From Odobenus rosmarus divergens (lineage: Eukaryota > Chordata > Mammalia > Carnivora > Odobenidae): DNA of 64,000 nt. Both the position numbers and the translations under genes were made by a program. The notes below the pieces were generated by a model that was given only the letters and a program-made list of their open reading frames with translations, was not told the DNA's origin and did not search any database. Shown here piece after piece: positions 47,290-59,040 of the stretch. How positions within the stretch are numbered: position 1 is the first letter of the stretch; each line of letters begins with the position of its first letter. The stretch is taken from positions 2,597,027-2,661,026 of the forward strand of contig NW_004450459.1 of NCBI RefSeq assembly GCF_000321225.1. Direction: 5' to 3'.

Positions 47290-48600
47290 TCCTTGTCAGT
47301 TATGTGTGCTGCACCTCCCAGTCCTTAGGTTGTCTTCTATCTTTTTTTAAAGATGACTTGATGAGCACAAGTTCTTAATTTTAGAGTAGTCAAGTTTATC
47401 AATCTTCTCCTTTATGATTAGCACTTCTGTATCTCATGTAAGAAATTCTTCTCTGCTTTGAGGTTAGAAAGAATTTCACCTATATTTTCTTCTGAAAGTT
47501 TTCAAGTTTAGCTTTTGATATTTAAGTTCTTAGTCCATCTGTGATTGATGCTCGTGATCTACATTATTTCCTAGCTCAGTTGATTCAATTGTCTTTCCCC
47601 AGTGATCTAACATATCCCCTCAGACATACACTTCAAGTTGCACAAGTCTGGTTTGGGTTCTCTGTTTTGTTCCTCTGGCCAATGAAAAAGTAATAACCCT
47701 GACCACTGACACTTTGAAAGGCTGCCTTACATTGTTTTGGCTCCATGGCAGGTCTCCCATGGGCCAGGTCTGGATCACATGGCCACCCAAGTGGGCAGCA
47801 GCCAATGTAATCTGGCTGAGAGCCTCCAAAGAACTACATGAATTTGAAGAGAAGCATTTTCCAAATGGAGGACATGGGGAACAATCATCAGTGGAAGGGA
47901 AAAAGTGATTTAGGACAGGCAAAAAATCGTCACATGTTTTTTCTTATTTGAAGTAGAACCTTTGCTGAGGTGTTCTTCCTCCCATCCCCACAGACAGAAT
48001 ATTAGTTTTGTCATATTGATTTACCAGTCTCACATATATGTTGAAGACACTAAGTCCTTTATTATCATATCTGTGTTCAAATATTTCCCCCAATTTTTTG
48101 TTTTCTTTTTAATGTTACCTATTACATTCTACAACATGAAAGTGATGATTTTTGTGACTCCAACTTCATGGAGCTTCTAAACTGTGACTTTATAGTTTTA
48201 TTCTTTGTTGTGACTTTTATTTGTAGTCCTTTTCCATTCTAATACCTAAAGAATATTCATGAATATGTATTTCTTTTTTTAAAAGATTTTACTTATTTAT
48301 TTGACAGAGAGGGAGAGAGAGAAAGAGCACAGCAGTGGGAGAAGCAGGCTTCCCATTTAGCAGGAAGTCCAATGAGGGCTCAATCCCAGGACCCTGGGAT
48401 CATGACCTGAGCTGAAGGCAGACGCTTAACGACTGAGCCACCTGGGTGCCCCATGAACATGTATTTCTAAAACACTTTATCCACCTGAAAATTATTTTTG
48501 GTGGAAATAATGGGAGAGTATCTAAATTTCTCAAATTTGCTTGTTGATTTTCTTGGCACCATTTAGTGAATAATCATTTCCTTTCTAGTCTGTAACCATT
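47290..48600 (-). mobile_element. Old L1, antisense, interrupted
   Basis: 'gtagtcaagtttatcaatct', 'ttttgatatttaagttctta' and 'gtccatctgtgattgatg' (47380-47560) match reversed old L1. So do 47990-48270 and, after the SINE, 'atccacctgaaaattatttt' and 'ggcaccatttagtgaataat' (48479-48575). About 47620-47960 within it is unrelated or too decayed to align. Frames at 47620-47922 (-) and 47714-47908 (+) fall in that middle part and have no domain. Confidence 0.55.
48275..48452 (-). mobile_element. CAN-SINE inserted in the old L1
   Basis: The element is in reverse, from 'aaaagattttacttatttat' to 'gccacctgggtgcccc'. A 16-bp TSD with one mismatch (atgaatatgtatttct / atgaacatgtatttct) lies at 48259-48274 and 48453-48468. 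Confidence 0.95.
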
Positions 48601-48615
48601 TTATACTACACTATT

Positions 48616-48701
48616 TTTTTAAATTTTTTATTGTTATGTTAATCACCATATATTACATCATTAGTTTTTGATGTAGTGTTCCATGCTTCATTGTTTGTGC
48701 A
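48616..48701 (-). mobile_element. Carnivore L1, 86-bp insertion
   Basis: Only a T-run, 'aattttttattgttatgtta', 'catcattagtttttgatgta' and 'gtgttccatgcttcattgtt' of the L1 3' end in reverse are present. A perfect 15-bp TSD ttatactacactatt lies at 48601-48615 and 48702-48716. Confidence 0.95.
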
Positions 48702-48832
48702 TTATACTACACTATTAATATAAAACATAGTCTTTGTCTCTTCTGAGATCCAGACCCATATGTAATATATCTTCTGGCATCTTTCATATGTCCTTTGACT
48801 GAATAAATACAAAATGGTACTTATGATCATCA

Positions 48833-48863
48833 CTAAAATAAAATAAAATAAAATAAAATAAAT
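48833..48863. repeat. (TAAAA)n microsatellite
   Basis: About six pentamer copies. A second small repeat (TAGG/TAGA)n lies at about 48938-48970. Confidence 0.9.
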
Positions 48864-48974
48864 GCTGCCTTAATTATAACAACTGTATAATGTGTTGTTA
48901 TATTTGGCACTATATTAAATCTATAGATCAGTTTACATAGGGTAGGTAGGTAGGTAAGTAGATAGATGGATGCA

Positions 48975-49254
48975 CCTCAAGTAGACCAACATGAACGTTT
49001 TCATGAACCCAGGATTATGATTAATCTAATTCTACATGCTTGAGGTCCAAAGGTTGCCATGAACAGGGAGTAAATGGCATGCTACTGAGTGCATTTCTGG
49101 TGAGGTAAGTTTTTTTTTTTACTCAGGTATTATTTTAGATTATATCATTAATGACCTTGAGGAAAACAAATAAACACAAGAAATCTGCACCAGCCAAATC
49201 AAAATTAGACAATTCAACTATCAATTTTTAATAAACCACAATTTTGAGAATCAC
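48975..49254. other. Non-coding, nothing recognised
   Basis: No repeat family assigned. A T-run lies at 49110-49120. Confidence 0.45.
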
Positions 49255-49385
49255 CTGTTACCTGTCTTACAACTAACATTTTTTGAGGGTATGAACTGTG
49301 TACACCCAGCACCTAAAAGAATGTCTAACAAATCATAGCCACTCAGTGCATATTTGAGGCATGAATAAATAAACAAGAGAAGGAT
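49255..49385 (+). repeat. L2 3' end
   Basis: 'ttgagggtatgaactgtgta', 'cacccagcacctaaaagaat' and 'ccactcagtgcatatttgag' match the L2 terminus. Confidence 0.6.
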
Positions 49386-51985
49386 GGAATGGTAGAGAGT
49401 GTCATGGACAAAGTCTATACTTTTAAATTTGAATCTTTAGTTCAACAAGTTTTACAGTCTAAAATTCTTCCCTTAGGAAAAAAAAAACATCTGCATATAC
49501 AATTCCATGCAGCTAATCAAATGATATTGCTTCTGCACTGTCACATAATTGTGTTAACACTCAGCAGCATCTATCAGCCATCCAGTGGAATGGACGCACT
49601 GTGTTAGATCCTGGGAGGAGCTGTGAAAGGAGATACATGAGCCAAGCAGTCATGGCCCCTGTTGTTCTAGTTTTCATTCAAGCTGAGAATACAAAATGAA
49701 CCAAAGAGAAAATGTCAGAACACTCGGGGTAATAAGCGTAGATTAACTCTGTTCAAACTATGCACACCCGTGTTGAGAAAACAGGCAAAGCAGCAGACAC
49801 CCCTTGGGCAGGTGAAAGCAGAGGAGCTCCCTCCCTTGACAGCTTTCCCTATTGTGGAAGGATTTACTGTAACTTCTTACTGGTTTTCAAACTGTGGTCT
49901 CAGACCACTGGCAAGTTATGATTAACATTCATGTAAATAGAAACGATATATGTTATCTATATTCATATAATATAGATTTCTAAAATACAGACCTTCAATT
50001 TTAACTGTAATTTGTGGATAATTTCCTTATAGATTTATTTACTGTCTATATAGAATAGAATAGAATAGAATAGAATAGAATAGAATAGAATAGTTCATAA
50101 AGTGTGAAAGAGAGTGTCTGCATAGCATATACTAAAAATAGGAAATAGGCATCAGTTTACTAAACTTGTATTTCAGTTACTTCTATGGTTTTATATGTGT
50201 AGGGGAGTGCTGGGCTGTAATATAAACTATATTTCTTACTGTAGAGTTACCCAACATATTTGAAAGCCACTGCTTTAAACCATGGTAAATTGAGCCCCAA
50301 AAGGGTCTGGGCAGCCCGCTGAAAAGCCCAGTACAAGAACAACCACCCTTTCTGTCCTGCACACATGGTGATAACTCCTCAAGGTCTGGCTCTAGCCACT
50401 CTTTGATAGGCTCATACTTTGTTGCCTTGTCTTTCCCAGATTTATAGCCGGGCAGCAATCTTTGTTTAAAAGAACTTCTCCCATTTCTTGTAACTACTTG
50501 CAAGGCTGGGAATTCTGGTGGCAGCTTCCCAGATATTTATAGCTCTGCCATCAATTTAGAAGTTGTCCCATCTTCCAAATCTCCATTCAGCTTACTCAAC
50601 TTGGAGCAACTCTCTGCAGCAACAATATAGAGATCCTGTTGCCCCTTCTTATTCTATCATTCCCAGTCCAGCAGAGCAACACCAGGGTGAGCCTGTAGAC
50701 GCAAGTGAATCTCATACTGTAATTTTCAGAAAGTGTATGGTTCATTTTAACTATATGATGTAGAGGACTGTATATTCACTTAATGTAGTACATAGGCACT
50801 TATGCTTTCCTCTAAGAGTAAATCTGTAATTATTCTGTAACAACCGCCTTGCATCATTTCTTTTCCAGATAAGCTTTTTAAGTTTTGAAATTGAGAAAAT
50901 AACATTTGAACTAATAAAGTTGAAATGGTCAGCACTTTTCCTCTAATGCTCATTTGTCAAAAGTTCTTAAAACAATGAAAAATAAATCTTTGAAGAAACA
51001 AGATAAATGGATTCTATCTATGGAGGCAAGTTGTGTTTGTTTTTGTTTTGATTTGGTCTTTTTGTATCTTTTTTTTCTTTTTCAGTGAAAGCAAAACAAG
51101 ACAATCCAAGAACCAAGATAAGGTCAGTTTTATAGGTCAGTCCTGAATACATCAAATGAGCATATAGTTAGGAGGTACCTGCCAAATGAAGAACAACCTA
51201 GAAAACAATCAAAGAATTAGAACACAGAGATAACAAAAAGTGGTAGGCTAGAAGGTTAGAGACTGAGTGCCCAATTTCTACCATTGTCAAATATCTTCTG
51301 ACTTCAGTGAGATTCCATGTACCACTGGATTTCATGTGCTCCCATGTGAGCAAAGGAACTACACCTATAGGGTACGGGCAAAACATGAAGCTGCAATTAT
51401 GTCCATTATCTGTTACAGGGGAGAGTGCCAAAAGTAAATAGTACAAAGGATATGGCTCTTAACTAAGGCTAATATACCTGAATAACCAGAATGTGCTTTT
51501 TAATTTTGTAATTTATCGTTCACAGGAAAACCAGGAAGCTTTTAAAATGATATTAAATTTATTTTGGCCACGCCAAATGGATTCACTGCACTGAGAGAAA
51601 TTTTGGAGGGTAAAAACAGAGACATCTTCGTAAGCATATATTCTACCCATACGAGACTGGTCTTGTCCTTTCCTTTTGAGTGTGAAGCTTATGAACGTTC
51701 ATAACAGAAGGCATTTCATAATTCTTTCTTATTGTTTTCCATGTTTATCAGATATTTCAACATCTGTGACTTTCAAAGAGAGTAGCCCATGGAACTCCTC
51801 CAGATTGCCCTTGGGATGATCTCAACATACCAATATTTACAACTGTATCTACTCTTTTATCTCTGGAATAATTTAACCTGTTGGTGATCTCTCAGTGGAC
51901 TTATCCTCAGAAACTTTTATTCTGTTAAGAGACACTACAGACCCCTCAGAATTTGAGAAGTGTGGGTTGCCTATTAAAAACATGA
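49386..51985. other. Non-coding stretch with a (TAGAA)n microsatellite
   Basis: The pentamer run is at 50050-50093. The - frame at 50183-50503 (106 residues) contains several Trp and Cys residues but no known domain or splice context. No gene supported. Confidence 0.5.
50050..50093. repeat. (TAGAA)n microsatellite
   Basis: About eight to nine perfect pentamer copies. Confidence 0.95.
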
Positions 51986-51989
51986 ATTT

Positions 51990-52167
51990 GGCGCCTGGGT
52001 GGCTCAGTCCTTAAGCGTCTGCCTTCGGCTCAGGTCATGATCCCAGGGTCCTGGGATGGAGTCCCACATAGGGCTCCCTGCTCCGCGGGAAGCCTGCTTC
52101 TCCCTCTCCCACTCCCCCTGCCTGTGTTCCCTCTCTCGCTGTCAAATAAATAAATAAAATCTTTTTA
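51990..52167 (+). mobile_element. CAN-SINE
   Basis: It starts ggcgcctgggtggctcagtc (two 5' G's shorter than other copies), with body 'ggtcatgatcccagggtcct' and an AAATAAATAAAATCTTTTT tail. A 14-bp TSD with two mismatches lies at 51976-51989 and 52168-52181. Confidence 0.95.
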
Positions 52168-52184
52168 AAAAATGTGAATTTAAT

Positions 52185-54510
52185 CCTAAATTAAGTAGGT
52201 TTGGTAAATTTGTTATTGGTGCTAACTGTATAAATGCTAAAAAAGAAAAAAAAAAGACAACCTTCCCTAAGAGTGGTTTGTTGGTTTTGCAGATAGACTT
52301 CTCTTACGATGTAGAGATTATTGTGTAGTTAAGAATTAAACTTATATAACTTTATAAAATATGCCTAATCTACCTTATCAATTATACTTTAGGCCTTTTT
52401 CTTTGAAGTTTTCAGACTCCATGATGAGGTTTTAGAGGAAACATAGAATATCCTTATTCCGGGTTTACTATATCAGGTACATACTATGCCAGGTACAAAT
52501 GTAATACCTGACATAAAAGAATTTGTTCAGTAATGCCATTGATTCGGGAGAGCATCCTGACTTCTGCATTCAGAATTTGTAGGCAAAATAAGCAGTGCCC
52601 ACCAGGGGAGTTCTATAAATAAGTTGGCAATGAACAAGGATTGCCTCTTGTTAATTAAGAGCCACTCAAGAATGGGTTCTTGACTTTTTGTAGAGTGTTG
52701 TAAATCTTCCCTTTTTAGAGTGCAGGATTTTTATTTTTAAAGAAAACACACATCTGTGTTTATACCAGATGCTATGTAGACATTTCCTATTATTATCCAT
52801 TCTTCTGTCCATTGCTACAGATGTTACAAGTATCTTCTAAACTTTTCCCCTCTCTCAAGGCTAAAAACAGAACCTAGCATTAAACATAACAGTAAATGAA
52901 GAGGCAGAGAAAAGCTGAAATGAAAAACAGATTCATTATTAGATTAACTCTATTCTTCTACTACTTGGTCACAAGACAATACAGTTGCCGTACAGCCAAA
53001 GCTACATATTTTTTTTTTGCATAGATAACTCTGGAGTATAAACGGACCTTCACTCCATAAAGAACTTTTTATGCTATCGTATGCATACAGAATTGCCCTT
53101 AGGTTAAAACCCTTAGTTGAAAACCTCTCCCCTGTTTGCCCAGTTCTGACTTAATTCTTCTTGTAACTTAAGACTTGTACTAACCTTGTAATGAACAAAC
53201 ATTTGACTTATATTTTCTGGAGCTACACCATTCAATGTTTAATTTAATGACATTATTTAGAGTCAGATCAAAGGGAGCAAATGCCTTACCAGAGAATACA
53301 CTGACAATGTGCTATCCAGAAATAAGCTTTAATAAAAGGATTCAGTATTGATCTAGCTACATAATGGTTCCAATGAAGGCATATTGAGCCTCACTGGGTA
53401 GCATGCCGCGGCTCCTTTACCATCCTCTACTCAGTGGGGACAGGGTGAGGATGGAGAGGGTGCTTCATCCTCAATGCCACTGATTCACTGAAGAATATTT
53501 ATTTAGGGTCTACTATATACAGAGTTTCTCCTAGGAACTTTGATATTGTGAGGACTTTATTCTCAGCATCACCTTCTTTCCATAACTCCAAGACTTGGGA
53601 GAACTTTAAAAAAATACCATCATTACTGAAAAAACTGAGGACCCCAGATCTGAGAGAAGATCGTAGTCCATCCTCTATAAAGTCCTTGATAATAAGGGGA
53701 CAAGAAACTCAAGTTTATCTCTAGTTAGTAGGTCTAGACCCAGAATACCAACTATATTTTAAAGAGCCCTGAGGAAAACAGAAGCAAAGTATAGATTTGT
53801 TAAATGGAACTTTCATCTACTTGACCAGTGAAAAGATAAAGGTTTACTTTCAAATGGTTTTATGTAACTTACATTTTCTGAGGTTTACTCTGAGAGGAGG
53901 AAAGGCACTGCTTCAGATCACAGAATGAAGAACTTGTGTCATTGGTGTACTGTTCTTAGAAAATTAATAGGTTCCAGAATCAAGCAAGATGATTAATACT
54001 GGCTTTCATTTGATCTATAAACCACAATGACAGGCATAGCATGCCCTGACTTTGCCTGGCATTGTGTTTTAATGAAAAGAGAAAGCTTAGAAGAAGACTA
54101 TGAAAGGGGGGGAAAAAAAACAAACACCCTTCTATATTGGGCCAGAAACTTCTTGATTGATATACCCACCTTTTGATTTCTAAATCTTGATCGGGGGGCT
54201 TTTGTGTATGGTAGATATTTTCTTTCCCAAGATAGCAGGGTAAAACGTGTGAGTTTTTTAAACACAAGTGACAACAGTATAGAAGGGAAGTGATAGCTTC
54301 ATAGTTTCTGAAGGAAATGCCATTTGCAAAGATAAATAATAATGCTGAAGAGAGTAGGGGAAAGTGAATGTGCTAATAATCATGGGTGTATTTTTATAAT
54401 GAGTGTACTATTAAATAAAATCAGTTTTGAAAGCCCGATTGTAAGGCTGAAGTAGAAGATGCATGAGGCCACAGAATACACTGGTGTGAGTGAATCTACC
54501 AGCCGTACCC
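52185..54510. other. Non-coding stretch, nothing recognised
   Basis: AT-rich. 53480-53560 has a faint likeness to the unnamed old repeat. The - frame 53980-54267 has no domain signal. Confidence 0.5.
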
Positions 54511-54529
54511 TATCAGGTCTCAGTGTTTT

Positions 54530-54732
54530 TTGGTTTTTTTTTAAAGATTTTATTTATTTATTTGACAGAAAGAGACACAGCGAGAGAGGGAACACAAGCA
54601 GGGGGAGTGGGAGAGGGAGAAGCAGGCTTCCCATGGAGCAGGGAGCCCGATGCGGGGCTCGATCCCAGGACCCTGGGACCATGACCTGAGCCGAAGGCAG
54701 ACGCTTAACGACTGAGTCATCCAGGCGCCCCA
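54530..54732 (-). mobile_element. CAN-SINE, full length
   Basis: Reverse element from 'aaagattttatttatttatt' through 'gatcccaggaccctgggacc' to 'catccaggcgcccc'. The TSD aggtctcagtg(g)tttt lies at 54515-54529 and 54733-54748, with one G indel. Four overlapping frames here are SINE translations. Confidence 0.95.
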
Positions 54733-54749
54733 AGGTCTCAGTGGTTTTG

Positions 54750-55515
54750 ACTGGCATTGAAAGACCACTGTGTGGGTGAAAAAGATGGAATATCCAAACC
54801 CCTATGTAAAAGGTTGGAGCCACTGTAGAAATCTGGAGCTGTCATAAAACCAACCTGTAGTCACCCCCAAAAAGTCGTTTTTCTTACGACTCTTATTATA
54901 GCTCAGAACTCTGCTCCAAGATGGTCTACACTCACCAAATCACCTGAACTTTCATCTCCACCTCTCTGACTCCTATAATGGCGCCTGCCCCCATTCTGCA
55001 TCCTGGGCATTTCAGTCTATGCCTGATCCAACATGGCTAATATACCCTGCCTAATTTTGTTTCCAGAGATTTCTTCAGACACCAGAGCTTCTTCCTTATC
55101 TTGCTAGCAACTAACTCTCTAGGGGATTTGTTAAATCAAAATAAATGGGGACGTGCTCCGCATGGTCACAAAGAGATTCTTTATCCTGTGATTGGATATG
55201 TACATCTGCCTCAGTGGCTGGTCTCAGTGTTTTTGTATTTTCTTTCACTCCCTCATTTTTCTCTACATTTATTGAACATGTCTATATGCTCCACACTTCA
55301 ACTCTGAGTTAAAGTCATTCCCCTGCAGAACTCAACCTGCCAAGGACAACAGCCAATTTATAGATTATGGTATAGGGATGACAAACATTTTGATAGATGT
55401 AAACATAGAAGCTATTGGGCCACTCAAATCAGTTTGCCTTATTAGTTTGGCTGCCTTGATCAGGAAATCACTGGATTGAAAGGTCACACAGTACTTTTTT
55501 TCATTAGCAAGCTTT
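54750..55515. other. Non-coding stretch, nothing recognised
   Basis: Possible decayed LTR-like text around 54890-55130, not assignable. The + frame 55101-55307 is featureless. Confidence 0.45.
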
Positions 55516-55519
55516 ATCC

Positions 55520-55960
55520 CCAAATCTCTTAAGAGTATTCATTCAAAGAATATTTAGTGAGTATCTGTAAATAACCAGGCACTGTTCTATAATTTTAGTA
55601 TTGACTGGAACAGAGAAACATTCCTGCCCTCATGGAGCTTACAATCTGCAGGAGCCAAAACTCCACTAGATAACACGTGAATACATCAAACGTAGAATAG
55701 GGAAGATAGAAGTGTGTGCTAAAGAGAAGAACTAAAGCAGGGAGGAAGGGTGTGACATATAGAGGGAGGTCAGTATATTAGGGTGACTAGGGAAGAGCCC
55801 CCTGAGACAATGACTTCTGCAAAGTGATCCAAAGGATGTGATAGGGTGAGTCGTGCTGCTATATGGGGAAAAGCATTCTAGACAAAGCTATTCTAGCAAA
55901 TGCAAAAGGCCCTGTGGCAGGAAAGCGCCTAGTGTGTCTAAAAACAGTAAGAAGGCCATT
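55520..55960 (+). repeat. Old mammalian interspersed repeat, best local copy
   Basis: 'aaccaggcactgttctataa', 'ctgccctcatggagcttaca', 'gcattctagacaaagctatt', 'atgcaaaaggccctgtggca' and 'agaaggccattgtggtgtga' form the full motif series used to recognise the other copies at 1.1, 23.2, 31.1 and 46.7 kb. Confidence 0.6.
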
Positions 55961-55964
55961 GTGG

Positions 55965-57040
55965 TGTGAGATCAGAGAACGGGTTGGTGAGAAGTCACTC
56001 CCTTTAAAGAAGAGAAGATGAACTCCAGGAAAGGATACGGTGCTTGGAGAAGGAAGTAATGATGCTGTCGTCAATGCCAGCGGTACGGGAGGGTAAAGCT
56101 CCATTTCCCAGGCCTGGAGTCATCATTGTAACTTTCAATCCTCACTCCTTGCTCTTGGGATACCATCTGATGTACACACTTCCTCAAGGGAAGATGAACG
56201 GGGGTGGTAATCTTAACAGACAATAAGAAGGAAATTAATTACCTCAAGCATGTTGAAGAAAAAGTACAAAAGTGATTGTGCATCCTCACTACCTAATTTC
56301 CCCCTCTTTTTCTTTTCTCCCCAACGTCCTTTCTCAGCCTGACATTATCTTGACAGAAAATCACCATTGAACTTCAATGGCACAACTTTCTACAAGACCT
56401 AAACCAACCATAGCTAAGAATTGACTCTCCAGAGATCTTACAACCCCAAATTGGCTCACCAAGTAGGAAAACATCCCTATAGAGCAACACCAATGAAACT
56501 ATCTGGTCTCAAAAAATTGAAAAACCAAACACACACTCACCCATACACACTAAAAGACAAGTCAAAATTCTAGACAATAACAAAAAAGGAGACCTTTGTA
56601 ACTGCCTCTGAGACAGTGATTCTCAACCTTTCATCAATTACATATCCCTCAGAGAATTTGATGAAAGATGTGGAATCTGCCTCAGGAAAATGCATATGCA
56701 TTCAGTTTCAAGGGGTTTCTTAACCCCATGAAGCCCATCCATGGATGGCTCCACAGAGTTGGGATTCAGAATATCTGCTTAGGAAAAAAAAAATCCTTTC
56801 TTCTTCAAAAAACTAAAAATTCTTTGTATTTAGATTCATTAAATATAAATATGCTCCTAAAACCCAAAACTTGGGTTCCAGCTCTATGATCTCCATTGAC
56901 TATAAACACACTACAGTTTACAATTTAGGAGTCACAATCTAACCTCCCTCCTGACACTGGAGCAGACATAAGGCTGAAGCTGGGGAAAGGAGCTAGCAGC
57001 AGAATTCAGTATCAGGGAGAGGGTTCATCCGGTTCAGACC
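55965..57040. other. Non-coding stretch, nothing recognised
   Basis: No gene or named repeat. The frames 56044-56226 and 56668-56889 (+) are featureless. Confidence 0.5.
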
Positions 57041-57069
57041 ACCTGCCTTTGGAGATGCCATCATCAAGC

Positions 57070-57158
57070 AACAGCAGGAGGTACCCTCCGGGCCCTGGCT
57101 CTGTGCCCCTTCGGCGGCATCGCCGTGACCCTGCTACGAGTCCTGGTCCCAGGAGAGG
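57070..57158 (+). other. Small CpG-rich, coding-like patch
   Basis: About six CpGs fall in 75 bp of otherwise CpG-poor DNA. The + frame through 57098 is open for about 80 codons without an ATG. It reads ALCPFGGIAVTLLRVLVPGE, a hydrophobic segment, directly before a donor-like GAG|GTACTG at about 57157. It could be an exon remnant, a retrocopy fragment or chance. No family is recognised. Confidence 0.2.
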
Positions 57159-57426
57159 TACTGAGTTATGCAAACAGATTTAGCTGTCCTAGAAAGAAGC
57201 ATTTTTCCCTCTCCATATCAGTGGCTGTTCCTCTGTCTTACTAACTTATTCACTGCACTCACCTGGAATAGCCTCTAGAATCTCTTTGTAATACTAACCT
57301 CCATGCCATCATGTAAAGGGGGAAATTAAGGAGAGAGGAAAAGAAAGATTCTGCCTGCTGATATTTTCCTCATCTGTGTACCTGCCAACCTACCAACAGC
57401 CCTATGAATCTGAGCACAAGCACTGA

Positions 57427-57448
57427 GGTAAAAAAAGAAAGAAAGAAA

Positions 57449-57517
<69 letters not shown>

Positions 57518-57585
57518 AAAAGAAAGAAAGAAAGNNNNNNNNNNNNNNNNNNNNNNNNNNNNNNNNNNNNNNNNNNNNNNNNNNA

Positions 57586-57641
<56 letters not shown>

Positions 57642-57650
57642 AAAGAAAGA
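57427..57650. repeat. (GAAA)n microsatellite, interrupted by an assembly gap
   Basis: Long GAAA repeats lie on both sides of the N run. The high-scoring KERKKERK and FLSFFLSF frames are translations of the repeat, and the X residues are the gap. Confidence 0.97.
57535..57584. other. Assembly gap (50 N)
   Basis: Exactly 50 N inside the GAAA microsatellite. The true length of the repeat is unknown. The round number suggests a placeholder. Confidence 0.99.
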
Positions 57651-57659
57651 CAAACCCTA

Positions 57660-58490
57660 TAAAGTGATAACATCTTTACTGCTGGGAGATGGTCCAGAAG
57701 AAGGAAGTGTTTAAACATGAATATATGCATCGTTTTTTTTTTATCAAAAAAAGATGCTGAGACTCTTATTTTAATAAAGTGCAAACTGCTTCTGCCACTC
57801 TTCCTGTTCCCACACACCTTCTCTAGCCGCATGGGTTTGCGCACTGGTTGTTCTCACTAAGGGGGTCAGCTAGGAAGGAAATGGTAATTTGTTTCGGGTG
57901 GCTGAAATCAACACTTGTTTCACAAACCATTATCCACAGTCCTTACTCATTGCTATGACACATTGGTAATTCACGGTACTGAAGGTGGGGGTAACTGTGT
58001 TTTTACAAATGTGTCACCCACCACCACTGCCCCATGCCTTCTAGGAGGAAACTGTATCACCGTCAGGGAGGTTGGACAGCCCCCTGAGAATCAGAAACTA
58101 GGCTCTTAGACAAAAAGAAGTCTTCCTCTCCTCTGCTGGGGCCCCAGGCTCAGCCTGCTTGAGAAGGGCTGTTAGTGGCAGAAGTGGGGAGAGGGGGCTC
58201 CTCTGAGGAAGGCGTCAATGCTCCAGTTCCCTCTAAGGTCTCCAGCTTTACCCAGATTCTTCTTGTCCTTAATGAGGGCAATTTCTCAATCAGAAATTCT
58301 TAGGTGTTACAGGAAAACACAGCAACCCCAAAGACCAGGAAAGGAAGTCGCCAAGTTCCTCTGGGCATATCTGGAGGGTTTGGGGCTGCTGCAGACCCCT
58401 GCAAGGTGTGGCACAAGTACTGGGTAAAGATGTGCAGATATTAGGGATCATACAGTCAACCCCTCCCCACAGACAGGAGGTGATGCTGGA
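57660..58490. other. Non-coding stretch, nothing recognised
   Basis: No gene or repeat assigned. Short frames on both strands only. Confidence 0.5.
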
Positions 58491-58492
58491 GC

Positions 58493-58693
58493 AGGGGTTC
58501 TCAAGTGGGGGCAAGGTCTGGAGATATTTTTGAGTGTCATGCTTGAGAGAAGGGGTGCTACTGGCATCTAGTGTGTAAAGAGGCCAAGAATCCTGCTAAA
58601 CATCCTATAATGCTCAGGACAGCTCCCCCGCTCCCCCATAAAGGCCGATCTGGCTGTACAGGCCAATAGTGGCAAGGCTGAGAAACCCTGTGC
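58493..58693 (+). mobile_element. MER20, near full length
   Basis: 'ggggttctcaagtgggggca', 'gtctggagatatttttgagt', 'ggtgctactggcatctagtg', 'aaacatcctataatgctcag' and the end 'ggctgagaaaccctg' follow MER20 with both TIRs recognisable. Confidence 0.85.
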
Positions 58694-58845
58694 TGACGGG
58701 AATGGGGGCACGGAGATTTGAGGGATGGGAGAAGCAGAATGTGTGGGAACCAAATACAGCAGAGAGCCCTAGAGCTGGCAGAGGTTTGACCTTTTCAATC
58801 AAACTCAGAGGCTCTGGAAACCTCAAAATAAGGTGGGGCATTTTT

Positions 58846-59033
58846 TTTTAAAGATTTTATTTATTTGAGAGAGAGAGAATGAGAGATAGAGAGCACGAGA
58901 GGGAAGAGGGTCAGAGGGAGAAGCAGACTCCCCGCTGAGCAGGGAGCCCGACGCGGGACTCGATCCCAGGACTCCAGGATCATGACCTGAGCCGAAGGCA
59001 GTCGCTTAACCAACTGAGCCACCCAGGCGCCCC
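58846..59033 (-). mobile_element. CAN-SINE, first of a same-direction pair
   Basis: Reverse SINE from a T-run to 'ccacccaggcgcccc'. The 5' flank ggtggggcattttt (58832-58845) is the partner of a copy that lies beyond the second SINE, not between them. Confidence 0.95.
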
Positions 59034-59040
59034 TATGTAT

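Noticed and set aside
57326..57844. 172-residue frame with FLSFFLSF repeats
   Set aside because: It is a translation of the GAAA microsatellite, across an N gap.
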